A stretch of DNA of 64,000 nt from an uncultured Hyphomicrobium sp. (GTDB lineage: Bacteria; Pseudomonadota; Alphaproteobacteria; Rhizobiales; Hyphomicrobiaceae). This document shows positions 47,946 through 56,666 of this stretch, piece by piece. Positions within the stretch are counted from its first letter, which is position 1, and every line of letters starts with the position of its first letter. A program made the position numbers and the translations under genes. A model generated the notes under the pieces. It was given only the letters and a program-made list of their open reading frames with translations. It made no database searches and was not told where the DNA came from. The stretch is from assembly GCA_934555825.1 (NCBI GenBank), contig CAKTFJ010000002.1, positions 310,001 through 374,000 on the forward strand, given 5' to 3'.

Positions 47946-48490
47946 TAACTTATTGATAAATAGCGACAATTTTTATTGTCGACCTGATTGGTTCGTCGGC
48001 TCTCTCGCGCTACTGCTTTTGCTGTCGATCTTAGCGGAGCGATCATATATCCGCTCAAGCAGATGCGCGTCGTTCTCTCGGGCGTTTGGACGACGCTCAG
48101 AACCGCGCAACAAATGTGGCGTTGAGTCCGTGACTGGTTGCGCCATTCGCAAGCTGACCGGCGTAAAGCAGCGAAAGCTCGGCCTCCTCTGCTACGCTGG
48201 TGTCGAGACCGGCTTCAAGGATGGCCGTGTTCTGAGCTATCGGAACCCCAGCTTGAGATTTGGTGTTGCTGTTCGTCATCGCGCTACACCGCCTTCTCGC
48301 GTTCGACAAAGTCCACGTTTTCGGATGCGGCGTTGCGACATGCCCGGTCATGCCGTCAGTTGGCGGCGTCGCCAAATCCATTTAGCGACGGCAAGTGAGC
48401 ATCAATGCGCTTCGACTAGCCATCTCTCGTTGGCTATCGTGACAGCCGAACGTTCTGTACGCGCCAATTCTACTAGCGAGCCAATGCGCC
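47946..48490. other. Decayed DNA downstream of tRNA-Ser
   Basis: This 545-bp stretch is visibly less GC-rich than the core genome and has no intact gene apart from the autotransporter scar listed next. The plus-strand open frame 47953-48603 has no ribosome site and no fold. No second copy of the tRNA 3' end was found in the window, so an attachment-site pair is not shown. Confidence 0.4.
48097..48246 (-). pseudogene. Remnant of autotransporter beta-barrel C-terminus
   Basis: On the minus strand the last about 49 codons of an open frame read GVPIAQNTAILEAGLDTSVAEEAELSLLYAGQLANGATSHGLNATFVARF before the stop at 48097. This is the terminal strands of a type V autotransporter barrel: the AG(V)PIA..ILEAGLD hairpin, the S-L-x-Y-x-GQL strand and a C-terminal Phe for BAM recognition. 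The 45 codons before it in the same frame do not resemble the family, so the gene is cut or frameshifted there and only the tail survives. Identification rests on pattern recognition of the motif. Confidence 0.6.
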
Positions 48491-48781
48491 ATGGTCTGCG
48501 AACATCTTCAACGGCTCGAGCAAGACCTAAAGCAGGCAGGTTTCAAGGAGACCTATCGAGGCCAGCCCTGGAGCACGAATTGCCGGGAGTGGATTTATTT
48601 TGATTGCCTCCTCGACCTCGTTGCTCTGCGCGCACGGCTACGATTGCCCGAGATCGTAATCGATCACGTTCATCGCGGCACGCATGATGGCAGTGAGGCA
48701 GGGTTCGTGTGCACCTGCAGGTGGGACGCAATCATGGGAACTCATGCCGAGTATGTGGCCGAACTCACCACGTTCACATAA
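48491..48781 (+). CDS. Small conserved hypothetical protein
   Basis: This 96-residue product reads MVCEHLQRLEQDLKQAG, then FKETYRGQPWSTNCREWIYFDCLLDL and DHVHRGTHDGSEAGFVCTCRWDAIMG. I recall short conserved proteins with this CREW(V/I)YFDC and HRGTHDG pattern in several Proteobacteria, function unknown; the Cys and His could bind a metal. The ribosome site is weak, and the gene is surrounded by scars, so expression is uncertain. Its frame is intact. It may be a surviving cargo gene of the acquired segment. Confidence 0.65.
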   Translation: MVCEHLQRLEQDLKQAGFKETYRGQPWSTNCREWIYFDCLLDLVALRARLRLPEIVIDHVHRGTHDGSEAGFVCTCRWDAIMGTHAEYVAELTTFT

Positions 48782-49268
48782 GCCTCCATCGTGGCGGCTG
48801 AAGATCTCGGGTAATGACTATTCGCTGACTTTACGTGCTTGGCTGAAGTTTGCCAGTAGCGGTCATGGTACCAAAGCGCAACGCATTTCCACTTTTGATC
48901 GATCAGGCTGATCTCCGCCTCTGCCGCACAACTGGGATTGCAGTCCAGCGTGGAATGGCGCCGATTGACCGTAGCAGTATCAATCTGGACATTTAGAGCG
49001 GATTTCGTGCGCACTGCGGATGTGGTGTTAGCTGACTAACATCGCCCCTGCGGCATGTTCCCGCAATAGCATTCTTTTGCTCGGCGAAAGCATCGATGGC
49101 CTTCACGCTATCGGCAAGATCAGCTCATGCACTTGGGTATGTCCGTATGAGAAATATAGATTGTTGAAGGGCAACTGATCGGCGGGCGCCGCCTGTTTGA
49201 TTTGTGGCGCGCCCTGTTTTCGAACGATGAGGAATTTATACATTCGAACTCTCTTGGGATGCGAAACC
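48782..49268. other. Gene-less stretch with transposase scar
   Basis: The 487 bp after the small gene hold only a possible transposase fragment (48928-48969, minus) and short open frames without support. Base composition stays lower in GC than in the flanking core. Confidence 0.4.
48928..48969 (-). pseudogene. Possible IS3-type transposase fragment
   Basis: The minus-strand peptide VNRRHSTLDCNPSC resembles the end of IS3/IS481-type integrases (pattern YNxRRxHSxLxYxSP). Only these 14 residues match, and the reading frame around them is not a transposase. A chance match cannot be excluded. Confidence 0.3.
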
Positions 49269-50456
49269 CTAAGGAGAGTCCTCGTCAAGCAAATCTCTTC
49301 TCGCGATCGCGACAACAAGTATGAACAAGCCCGTGGCCATCGAATAAAATGTGGGCCATCCCAAATGGGCGATGAGTTGAGTAGCTATGCCAGCCGCCAC
49401 CAATCCAGCGAGATTGCCCAGTGAGAATAGAATGGCGTAGTCGGTGGCCGATGTCGGTCCAACCGACCAACGCAGAATGGCGGCGTAAATCACGGTGTAG
49501 ACGCTTGCGAGCCATCCGGCCCCTACCAGCGTCGCGATAGTCCCAAGCTCCAGGTTCATGTTGGCAGCAGCGATTGCCCATGTTGCACCCGTCACAACGG
49601 CACCCGCCGCGCTGACGTACAGCACGGGCTTCGTTCCGATCATCCGCGTGCACGCAGCGGCCAGAAGTGCGCCCGCGATACTGACGATCGGCCCGACCGT
49701 GCCCACGATCCAGCCGTTGGCTTCCAGCGACATTCCGAGGTCGATGAGTGCGACGCGGTTGAGCGCGAATAGCGAAACAATGGCCGCAAACAACGAGCAC
49801 GTGAGCCCTAGCTTTTTCAGAAAATTCGGGCGTCGCACTAGGGCGCGGAGGGAAAGCGCGGGTGGCCTAGTATCGGCGTGACGCTCGAAACGTCCCAGAA
49901 GCAGGGCGGCTACCAAAGCGATTGCGCCGAGCGCGACCATGCAAAAGAAAATTCCGCTCCAGCCAATCGTAGCGGTGAGCGCCACAAAGACGCCGCCGCC
50001 AAAAATGGCGCCAACACAGAACGAGGAAATTTTGCAAGCAGCCGCAATCGCGCGCTGACGCTCATTGACGGAATCGACGATGAGGGCTTCGAGTGCGATA
50101 TCCATAGTCGCGACAGCGACGGTGACGACGAGACCAACAGCGAACAAGAGACCGAGCGGCCAGGATTCGCCTGTTGAAAGAACGACGAGGCCCAGAAGGG
50201 AAACGGCCTGCATCACGACAATCCACCCGCTGCGTGGTCGAAGCAACGGGGTGTGATAACGATCGATCAGAGGCGCCCATAGAAATGCGAGACCAATCGG
50301 TACGTAGAGAAAAAACGCAACCCCGACCGTCTCCACGTCGAGTCCCTGCGCACGAAGCAGCGGCGGAAGGCCGCCTTGCACGAAGCCGAGCACAGTTCCG
50401 AACGAAATGTAGAGAAGGGTGATGGCCGCAAAAAATATCAGCGACGACGTGTTCAT
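49269..50456 (-). CDS. MFS permease, FptX/RhtX-like siderophore transporter
   Basis: This 12-helix-type major facilitator protein (395 aa from ATG 50456) probably carries an iron-siderophore across the inner membrane. It has LLYISFGTVLGFVQGGLPPLLRAQGLDVETVGVAFFLYVPIGLAFLWAPLIDRYHTPLL at the N-terminus, which fits the PAT/RhtX-FptX subgroup, and VATMDIALEALIVDSVNERQRA in the middle. It is the last gene of an operon with a TonB receptor and two small proteins, the same set as fptABCX for pyochelin uptake. An alternative start at 50522 would overlap the previous gene by 32 bp. The substrate is inferred from the neighbours. Confidence 0.8.
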   Translation of the reverse strand: MNTSSLIFFAAITLLYISFGTVLGFVQGGLPPLLRAQGLDVETVGVAFFLYVPIGLAFLWAPLIDRYHTPLLRPRSGWIVVMQAVSLLGLVVLSTGESWPLGLLFAVGLVVTVAVATMDIALEALIVDSVNERQRAIAAACKISSFCVGAIFGGGVFVALTATIGWSGIFFCMVALGAIALVAALLLGRFERHADTRPPALSLRALVRRPNFLKKLGLTCSLFAAIVSLFALNRVALIDLGMSLEANGWIVGTVGPIVSIAGALLAAACTRMIGTKPVLYVSAAGAVVTGATWAIAAANMNLELGTIATLVGAGWLASVYTVIYAAILRWSVGPTSATDYAILFSLGNLAGLVAAGIATQLIAHLGWPTFYSMATGLFILVVAIARRDLLDEDSP

Positions 50457-50490
50457 CTTCTGACCGGCATGCTCGGAGCTGTGCGGCGTT

Positions 50491-51000
50491 TCAATCAAGG
50501 CTTCGTTGTCTCCATGTTGCAAGCGCCGCCGCGACGATACCCGTCGTGGCCATTATCGGCAGGCCGATCGCAAAGCCCACGGCATGGAAGACGTAATCCT
50601 TGTATTCGGGCGCGCCTTCGGTTCCCGGGACGACGATGAACGAGGGAGTGATCCAGCAGATCACCAGCCAGTCGATGAGCACGAGATCGACGAGGCCGAA
50701 CACCAGTACGATCCCCGCGGCGTTGGCGAAGCCACTCCAGAAGCCCAGATCCGGATTTCGACGGAGCAGACGTATCGTCGATGCGATCGGAACGCCGAAG
50801 AAGAGCGGCAGAAAGAGCGCAGAGTAGCCCCACGTCAGCGCGATTTCCCGATCGCTCTTGGGAGGAACGCGATCCTGAAAACTCTGCGGCATATCATGCA
50901 GCCAAATTCTCGGCTCATGCCAGAGAGTGACGAAGATCACTGCCGTCAGGACGAGAGACAGCGTGAGCCCGGTCGTTACGACGCTGCGGGCAACATTCAT
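50491..51000 (-). CDS. Small membrane protein of siderophore uptake operon
   Basis: This 169-residue protein has four hydrophobic segments (TGLTLSLVLTAVIFVTLW at the start; YSALFLPLFFGVPIASTI; FWSGFANAAGIVLVFGLVDLVLIDWLVICWI; AVGFAIGLPIMATTGIVAAAL). It overlaps the previous gene by ATGA and the next gene closely follows. Size and place equal fptC of the pyochelin operon, but I cannot show sequence kinship. A role next to the permease is likely. Confidence 0.75.
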   Translation of the reverse strand: MNVARSVVTTGLTLSLVLTAVIFVTLWHEPRIWLHDMPQSFQDRVPPKSDREIALTWGYSALFLPLFFGVPIASTIRLLRRNPDLGFWSGFANAAGIVLVFGLVDLVLIDWLVICWITPSFIVVPGTEGAPEYKDYVFHAVGFAIGLPIMATTGIVAAALATWRQRSLD

Positions 51001-51437
51001 GACGCCGCCAGCAGCTTCTTCGCAAGTGTGCGTGCCTCGCCCATTGTGCCGACGGCTTCGAACGGAAAGCTGAACTTGCGACTGTTCGATAGCGCTTCAC
51101 GTTGGACGAGTTTGCGCGCGGCTTCGTCGGCGACGACGTAGATGTTACCGCGGCAAACGCTGTTGTAGCGTTCCCGATACTTTTTCATCCACTTCGCCCC
51201 TTCCTTCTTCTGCTCGGGGTCCTCGCGTGGGTCCTTGAGATAGGCTTCGATATCGAGAATGGCGACGAACGGCTCACCGCGCCCGATTGCCAGCTCGAAG
51301 CCGGCGATCCAGCGGCGCATGCCATCCGGTCCGAAATCGGCGTATCCGGGCATGCGAGCGACGACGATGGGCCAAGCCGAGAAGTCATAGAGATTTGCCA
51401 GATCACTTTCGGTGTAGGGGATCTCGTTGTTTGTCAT
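50997..51437 (-). CDS. Small soluble protein of siderophore uptake operon
   Basis: This 146-residue cytoplasmic protein has no signal peptide. It reads YDFSAWPIVVARMPGYADFG, then PFVAILDIEAYLKDPREDPEQKKEGAKWMKKYRERYN and GNIYVVADEAARKLVQREALSNSRKFSFPFEAVGTMGEA. The alternating beta/alpha pattern recalls STAS/SpoIIAA-like domains, but this is only an impression. It starts 3 bp after the receptor stop and overlaps the next gene by ATGA, so it belongs to the operon. Position matches fptB of the pyochelin uptake operon. Confidence 0.75.
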   Translation of the reverse strand: MTNNEIPYTESDLANLYDFSAWPIVVARMPGYADFGPDGMRRWIAGFELAIGRGEPFVAILDIEAYLKDPREDPEQKKEGAKWMKKYRERYNSVCRGNIYVVADEAARKLVQREALSNSRKFSFPFEAVGTMGEARTLAKKLLAAS

Positions 51438-51440
51438 GGT

Positions 51441-53801
51441 TCACCAGCGATAAGTCAGCGTGCCGGTGACGACGCGTCCGAGACCATAGTTGCACCAGTT
51501 TTCGGCGGAGCACGAGATCGTCGTCTCGTCGAATAAGTTGCTTGCATTGAGAGCGATGTGATAGCCGTCGAGCACTGGTGTCGCACGCCCGAGGTCGTAG
51601 CGGATCATTGCGTCGACAAGGGTGAAGTCGCGAACCGTCCGCTCGTTCAAGGGGTCGATGTAGGTTTCGCCGAAGTATCGGGCTCCCGCTCCGAAGCCAA
51701 GCCCGGCAAAATGGCCCGATTGAATCGTGTAATCGGCCCAAAGTGCCGCCATGTGCTTCGGCACAGCAGTGGTCTTCTTGCCGATGTGACCGACGACGGA
51801 CGACTTGGTCACCTCGGAATCGAGGTAGGTGTAGGAGCCGATGACGTTGACGCCGCGCCATAGCTCGGCCTTCGCTTCAAACTCTACGCCGCGTGCGCGG
51901 ATCTCGCCCTCCTGCGTCTGGCAGGGAGTTGCCCCGCAGATGCCGGCGCCAGCCGTCAATCCGTTCTCCTGCGTGGCTTCGAACACCGCGAGTGTGAACA
52001 GCGCATTGAGACCGTATGGCTCGTATTTCAAACCGCCTTCCCACTGCTCGCCTTTGATCGGATCGAAAGGCGTTCCGTCCGCTGCTGCGCCCAGCACCGG
52101 CACGAAAGAGGTTGAATAGCTCACGTACGGGGCGAAGCCATTGTCGAACACGTACGTCAGAGCAGTACGACCCGAGAAGGCTTCGTCCTTGAGCGTCTGG
52201 TCCGTCGCGAAAGGCAGCACGCCAAAGGGCGGAGGCAGCATCAGGAAGCCATCGGTGTCGTTCTTGGTCGTCGCCCAGTCGTAGCGACCGCCAAGTGTCA
52301 CGATCAGACGGTCGATCTTGATCTGATCCTGCACGTAGAGGCCGAGTTGACGCTGCTCCTTCACGCCCTCCTCGAACATCATGGTGGGACCGATGACGGG
52401 GGAGCCGTAGATGGGGTTCCACACGTCGAGCGGCGAGGCGGCGCCCACTTCCTGCCTGTTCTTCCACTCGCTGTTTAGGTAGTCGACACCGAACAGCAGC
52501 GTGTGGCGTGCGAAGCCGGTGTTGAAGCGGGCTTCGAGCTGCGTGTCGGTGGTGAAGGCGCTTGTTTCCGCCTCAACGTCGAGCGTGCTGCGCATGATCG
52601 TGCTTGGCGGCACGAACGCCCCGGCAAAGAATCCGCGCGCGGCCGCATCGGTCTTGATGTAACGGCTATGGTGGCGCAGAGACCACGTCTCGTTGATCCT
52701 ATGATCGAACTCGACGCCAACATGGTATTGCTCACGCTCGAAACGGTCGAACGACGGATCACCCGCGTTGAAGCTCCGGCGGAAATATCCGCCGCCTGGG
52801 AACGGCCGCGTAACACCGTCTTCCAACAGATTTCCGTAGAAGCCGCCCTCGGGGTCGTTTTGATAGCTGCCGTAGAATGTGATTGAGGTGCCTGCGACGG
52901 GCTTCAAAGTTAGCGAGGGCGCGATCGCGAAGCGTTCCTCCTCCACGAAGTCGACGGCGTTGTCGGCTTTCTTGCCTACGCCGGTCAGGCGATAAAGCGC
53001 CGTTCCCTGGTCGTTCAAAGGGCCGCTGAAGTCGAAGCCAGCCTGGATGCGGTTGTCAGTTCCGGCCTGGATCGTGATCTCGTTGAACGAGTACTCTAGT
53101 GGCCGCTTGCTTACCATGTTGATCAGACCGCCAGGCGGGTTCTGGCCATAGAGAACAGACGCGGGTCCGCGGATGACTTCAACACGTTCGAGGAAGTATG
53201 GGTCGAACTGCGGCATGCTGAGATTACCGATGCCGTATGTTGCTTTGAGGCCGTCGAGGTAGTGGGTTCCTACGTAGCCGAAGCCGCGCAATGTCTGGAA
53301 GTCGTAGCGCGCGCCATCGTTTCCGCCACCTACCTCTGCGACGATGCCGGGGACATAGCGCAAGGCTTGCCCGACGTTCTGAGCATTTTGGGTGCGTATC
53401 TGATCTGCGGTGACAACCGAGAGAGACTGCGGCGTCTCGAGGATTGCTGTATCCGACTTCGTGCCGGACGCGCTGCGCTTGGCGACATAGCCGTCGACCG
53501 GACCGCGTGCCGTTTCGCCCATCGAACCTCGGTCGCTGTCCACGGACGCGTTATAGGTCGTCAGTTCTGCCGGCTGGGTTTGCTTTGGAACGGGGCCTCT
53601 TGCCTTGGCGTTCTTCGGTGCCACGCCTTCGACGACGATTGCCGGCAGAGCTTCGGTGCTGCTCTGCGCGTACGCCGCGCCCGCGCCTAGGAGCGCTGCG
53701 CTACTGGCAAGCACACCGCTCGCCAATTGTCCCAATCTTTTGTTTCTGCCGCGTCGTTCCCGTGTTGCCGTATGTGCACGCTTCCTATTCTTCGCCGTCA
53801 T
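51441..53801 (-). CDS. TonB-dependent siderophore receptor (FptA/FhuA-type)
   Basis: This outer-membrane gated porin takes up ferric siderophores. A basic signal region of about 46 residues ends at GAAYAQSS. The plug domain (about 110-240) includes AILETPQSLSVVTADQIRTQNAQNVGQALRYVPGIVAE and EVIRGPASVLYGQNPPGGLINMVSKRP, the TIGR01783 siderophore-receptor type. The 22-strand barrel ends with the terminal aromatic GTLTYRW. ATG 53801 gives 786 residues; GTG 53822 is an alternative. An AraC/PchR-like gene lies upstream and an inverted repeat TATTGT-N6-ACAATA in the promoter. With the MFS gene it forms an uptake set for a xenosiderophore. Confidence 0.93.
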   Translation of the reverse strand: MTAKNRKRAHTATRERRGRNKRLGQLASGVLASSAALLGAGAAYAQSSTEALPAIVVEGVAPKNAKARGPVPKQTQPAELTTYNASVDSDRGSMGETARGPVDGYVAKRSASGTKSDTAILETPQSLSVVTADQIRTQNAQNVGQALRYVPGIVAEVGGGNDGARYDFQTLRGFGYVGTHYLDGLKATYGIGNLSMPQFDPYFLERVEVIRGPASVLYGQNPPGGLINMVSKRPLEYSFNEITIQAGTDNRIQAGFDFSGPLNDQGTALYRLTGVGKKADNAVDFVEEERFAIAPSLTLKPVAGTSITFYGSYQNDPEGGFYGNLLEDGVTRPFPGGGYFRRSFNAGDPSFDRFEREQYHVGVEFDHRINETWSLRHHSRYIKTDAAARGFFAGAFVPPSTIMRSTLDVEAETSAFTTDTQLEARFNTGFARHTLLFGVDYLNSEWKNRQEVGAASPLDVWNPIYGSPVIGPTMMFEEGVKEQRQLGLYVQDQIKIDRLIVTLGGRYDWATTKNDTDGFLMLPPPFGVLPFATDQTLKDEAFSGRTALTYVFDNGFAPYVSYSTSFVPVLGAAADGTPFDPIKGEQWEGGLKYEPYGLNALFTLAVFEATQENGLTAGAGICGATPCQTQEGEIRARGVEFEAKAELWRGVNVIGSYTYLDSEVTKSSVVGHIGKKTTAVPKHMAALWADYTIQSGHFAGLGFGAGARYFGETYIDPLNERTVRDFTLVDAMIRYDLGRATPVLDGYHIALNASNLFDETTISCSAENWCNYGLGRVVTGTLTYRW

Positions 53802-53933
53802 ATCAGCCCCCACATTCCCCACAAAATCGCAAATTCAAGGAGGCTCTCCGGCAATGGGGTACGTGAGATCGCACACCTTGAAGATGCGTGCCGAACCTAG
53901 CGGAGGCGGGACGTGAGGTGCCACGTTTCTATC

Positions 53934-53951
53934 TATTGTGAGTCAACAATA
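53934..53951. promoter_or_regulatory. Inverted repeat in receptor promoter
   Basis: TATTGT-GAGTCA-ACAATA, with its centre about 140 bp upstream of the receptor start and 24-41 bp downstream of the AraC-type gene. It could be an iron-responsive or AraC-type operator; it matches neither the Irr ICE motif nor a classical Fur box well. The factor is unknown. Confidence 0.4.
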
Positions 53952-53974
53952 TAGTATCGACGGAAAGCGGCGCG

Positions 53975-54967
53975 TCAGCGCCGCCCGGCCTCTTTGGTTG
54001 GAGGCACGCCGAACTCGCGACGATACGCGGCTGTGAACGCAGCAGCGTTCGAGAAGCCAACCCGATAGCCGATCTCCGCGACGGGAATGTCGGTGTTTCG
54101 CAACATGGCTCGCGAAAGTTCGAGACGCTGTTTGCGGACGTAGGCGAAGATCGACACGCCGAACACGGCCTTGAAATTCGTTTGAAGCGTCGTAAGGCAG
54201 ACGCCGACTTGTCGGGCGAGATCCAGCGATTTCGGCGGATCGGCGAGGTTTGCGTCGATCATATCGCGAGCCTGCATCACGCGGTCGTAGTGTTTGCGCC
54301 CAATGAGTGTGGATAGGCGCTCGGTTTCTTCGAGAAGCCGGGCCGTTTCGATGACGAACGCGAGCGTGTTGGCCTCTATAAACAGTTCACCTAGCCGGCC
54401 TTCGTAAGGATGAGAAAGGTTGTTTTGCGCAATGTCGAGCAGCTTGGCGCTCCGTGGAAGCACAAGGGAGCTGAAGTCGGCGTTCAGGAAGTCGTACAGG
54501 CGCGACAGGCCGTCGTTGTCAACGTGTGGTCCGAGACGCTCGAAAAACTGTTCTTGCAACGTAAAGCCCGCGAACGCATTTTCCTGCCCCGCTTTCCAGC
54601 ACCCCGACGAACGGACGGGCTTCCCGAAGCCTATTAGGAGCGGGCGCTCGGTGACATAGTAGATGGGTTTCTGTCCCGAAACGTAAACTGGCTCGGCCTC
54701 TCCGCCGAGCAGAATCCCGCAAACAAGTGAGGAGCCGACTTCGATTTCAACATTGAAGTCGTCGAGGTACGTTGCTCGGTGGCCGGTTGCGAACAGGCCG
54801 GGCTGGACTTCGTTCGCCAGCAGAAAACCGCTGATCGCGGGGCCCTGGACATCCTCCGCGACCTGCGAATTCGCTCGCACCTTGACCGAAGGAGCGAGCG
54901 CCGCCGAGCCGCGAGCGATATCCGCAATCGAAAACTGGCTCTCCGAGGAAGGATAGATCGCCCGCAT
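53975..54967 (-). CDS. AraC family regulator, PchR-like
   Basis: This 330-residue transcription factor should activate the downstream uptake operon when iron-siderophore is present. The N-terminal half (about 1-220) is a PchR-type sensing domain (GPAISGFLLANEVQPGLFATGHRATYLDDFNVEIEVGSSLVCGILLGG). The C-terminal DNA-binding domain has two helix-turn-helix motifs, the second in IPVAEIGYRVGFSNAAAFTAAYRREFGVPPTKE. In Pseudomonas PchR binds ferripyochelin; the ligand here is inferred. The ATG at 54967 follows an AT-rich promoter with TATAC-N7-GTATA at 54996-55012. Confidence 0.88.
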   Translation of the reverse strand: MRAIYPSSESQFSIADIARGSAALAPSVKVRANSQVAEDVQGPAISGFLLANEVQPGLFATGHRATYLDDFNVEIEVGSSLVCGILLGGEAEPVYVSGQKPIYYVTERPLLIGFGKPVRSSGCWKAGQENAFAGFTLQEQFFERLGPHVDNDGLSRLYDFLNADFSSLVLPRSAKLLDIAQNNLSHPYEGRLGELFIEANTLAFVIETARLLEETERLSTLIGRKHYDRVMQARDMIDANLADPPKSLDLARQVGVCLTTLQTNFKAVFGVSIFAYVRKQRLELSRAMLRNTDIPVAEIGYRVGFSNAAAFTAAYRREFGVPPTKEAGRR

Positions 54968-55340
54968 CTGTCACCAGTCTATACAGCACATAAATTATAC
55001 TTTTATAGTATACTTAAGTGAGTTGCAATCCCTCGGATGAGGAGATCGCCAGATCGGCCCGCTATGCTGAGTTTGGAATAGGCGATTACCACCGCCGACT
55101 TTCCAACCGTTACTTCGGCGAGGAATGCCTGCTCTGTATCCCAGGCCTTGACGCATGCTGATGGTCAAAGCAGGAGAAGGGGAGGATGCCGCTGTCAATC
55201 GGTACCGAACGTTGACTCCTCATCGGCGTGCAGTGGTGCGGCCTGTGGGCGCCGATCGCACAGGAAAGCAACTGCGCCTGCTCTGGCAGGTCAACTGTGC
55301 AGTTCATGACGGCACACGCGTCCACCGCAAGCTTGCATCG
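54968..55340. other. Intergenic region upstream of PchR-like gene
   Basis: The first 50 bp are very AT-rich with the inverted repeat TATAC-TTTTATA-GTATA (54996-55012), likely promoter or operator of the AraC gene. The rest (55021-55340) has no credible gene and no recognisable signal. Confidence 0.45.
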
Positions 55341-56666
55341 CTATTTTGCAATGGCGGGTGCAACACGCCAAATGACCTTGCCGACATCATCGGCGACCAA
55401 AAGCGCGCCATCGCCAGCGATTTCCACGCCCACCGGCCGCCCCATCGCGTTGTTATTTGCATCGAGAAAACCTGTGAGCACGTCCACCGGCATGCCGCTT
55501 GGCTTCCCGTTTGCAAACGGCACGTAGATCACGCGATAGCCGCTGGGTTCGCGACGGTTCCATGAGCCGTGCATGCCGACAAATGCGCCGCCCTGCCATT
55601 GCGGGCCGAGCACCGGCTTCTCGTTGAAAACCAGACCGAGAGAGGCCGTGTGGCCGCCAAGCGCGTAATCGGGCGTTATCGTGCGTTCGATCGCGCCAGC
55701 AGGAATCTCATCTGACGTGAACCTATGATCGGTGCGGCCCCAATAGGCCCACGGCCAGCCATAAAATCCGCCCTCCTGCACAGAGGTCAGATAATCCGGT
55801 GGAAGATTGTCGCCGAGACCGTCACGCTCATTAACGACGGTCCAAAGCGTACTTGTGCCGGGCGCAAAGCCCATCCCATTGGGATTGCGCAGGCCAGTGG
55901 CAAAAGCCGTTACCGCGCCGGTTTTAGGATCGATGGCGTGGATCATGGCGCGCCCTTGTTCAATGTCCATGCCTTGCTCTGCGATATTGCTGATTGAGCC
56001 GACCGTCACAAACAGGCGCGAGCCATCGGGCGCGGCGATCACGTTGCGGGTCCAATGACCGTTGTCGTCAGCGCGGAAGGGCAGGGATGCCACGGTTTCA
56101 GGCGGACCGGCGGCGGTGAGGTCGCCGTCGCTGTAAGGTACCCGCACAACCGCGTTGGTGTTGGCAATGTAAAGATAGCCGTTGAGCAGCGCCATTCCGA
56201 ACGGTTGGTGAAGGCCTTCCAGGAAGATCTCTCGCAGCTCAGCGACGCCATCGCCATCGGCGTCGCGCAACAGCACGATGCGATTGGGGCTGGTCTCCTG
56301 CACCGCTCCCGCATTGCGCATCACAGGCTCCATCACCGCGCCCACTAACCCCTTGTTGGAGAGCGGCAAGCTCGAAGCTTCCGCGACCAGCACATCGCCG
56401 TTCGGCAACGTGTAGACCCAACGCGGATGAATGAACCCATCGGCAAATCGCGTAACCTCAAGCCCGTTGGCCGCGACCGGTGCGCCGTTCTTGCTCCAGC
56501 CCACGGCTTTCATCTCGTTGATGTGGGGAATGGATATCCATGGACGCTCTGGCTCCAACAGCGTCGGATTGGCGCCATAGGACGCTTCAACCGGTGGAGA
56601 TTCACCTGCGCGCGCGGAAAGTGCTCGTACGGGCGCAAGGATGGCTGACTGCAATAACGCGCGCAT
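55341..56666 (-). CDS. PQQ-type sorbosone/sugar dehydrogenase family protein
   Basis: This beta-propeller protein of the soluble glucose/L-sorbosone dehydrogenase group uses PQQ in known members. ATG 56666 is preceded by AAGGAGAT and gives 441 residues. The short N-terminus (LLQSAILAPVRALSA) is a poor signal peptide. The body has FADGFIHPRWVYTLPNGDVLVAEA, RNVIAAPDGSRLFVTVGSISN, GLRNPNGMGFAPG, DYLTSVQEGGFYGWPW and GAFVGMHGSWNR. A PQQ enzyme fits a methylotroph that makes PQQ for methanol dehydrogenase. Substrate unproven. Confidence 0.85.
   Translation of the reverse strand: MRALLQSAILAPVRALSARAGESPPVEASYGANPTLLEPERPWISIPHINEMKAVGWSKNGAPVAANGLEVTRFADGFIHPRWVYTLPNGDVLVAEASSLPLSNKGLVGAVMEPVMRNAGAVQETSPNRIVLLRDADGDGVAELREIFLEGLHQPFGMALLNGYLYIANTNAVVRVPYSDGDLTAAGPPETVASLPFRADDNGHWTRNVIAAPDGSRLFVTVGSISNIAEQGMDIEQGRAMIHAIDPKTGAVTAFATGLRNPNGMGFAPGTSTLWTVVNERDGLGDNLPPDYLTSVQEGGFYGWPWAYWGRTDHRFTSDEIPAGAIERTITPDYALGGHTASLGLVFNEKPVLGPQWQGGAFVGMHGSWNRREPSGYRVIYVPFANGKPSGMPVDVLTGFLDANNNAMGRPVGVEIAGDGALLVADDVGKVIWRVAPAIAK

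Noticed and set aside
47953..48603. 216-codon plus-strand open frame after tRNA-Ser
   Set aside because: It runs antisense through the autotransporter tail and over the start of the small gene at 48491, has no start signal, and its sequence does not look like a folded protein.
54996..55012. TATAC-N7-GTATA as a defined operator
   Set aside because: It lies in an AT-rich promoter where short dyads are common; noted only as part of the intergenic region.
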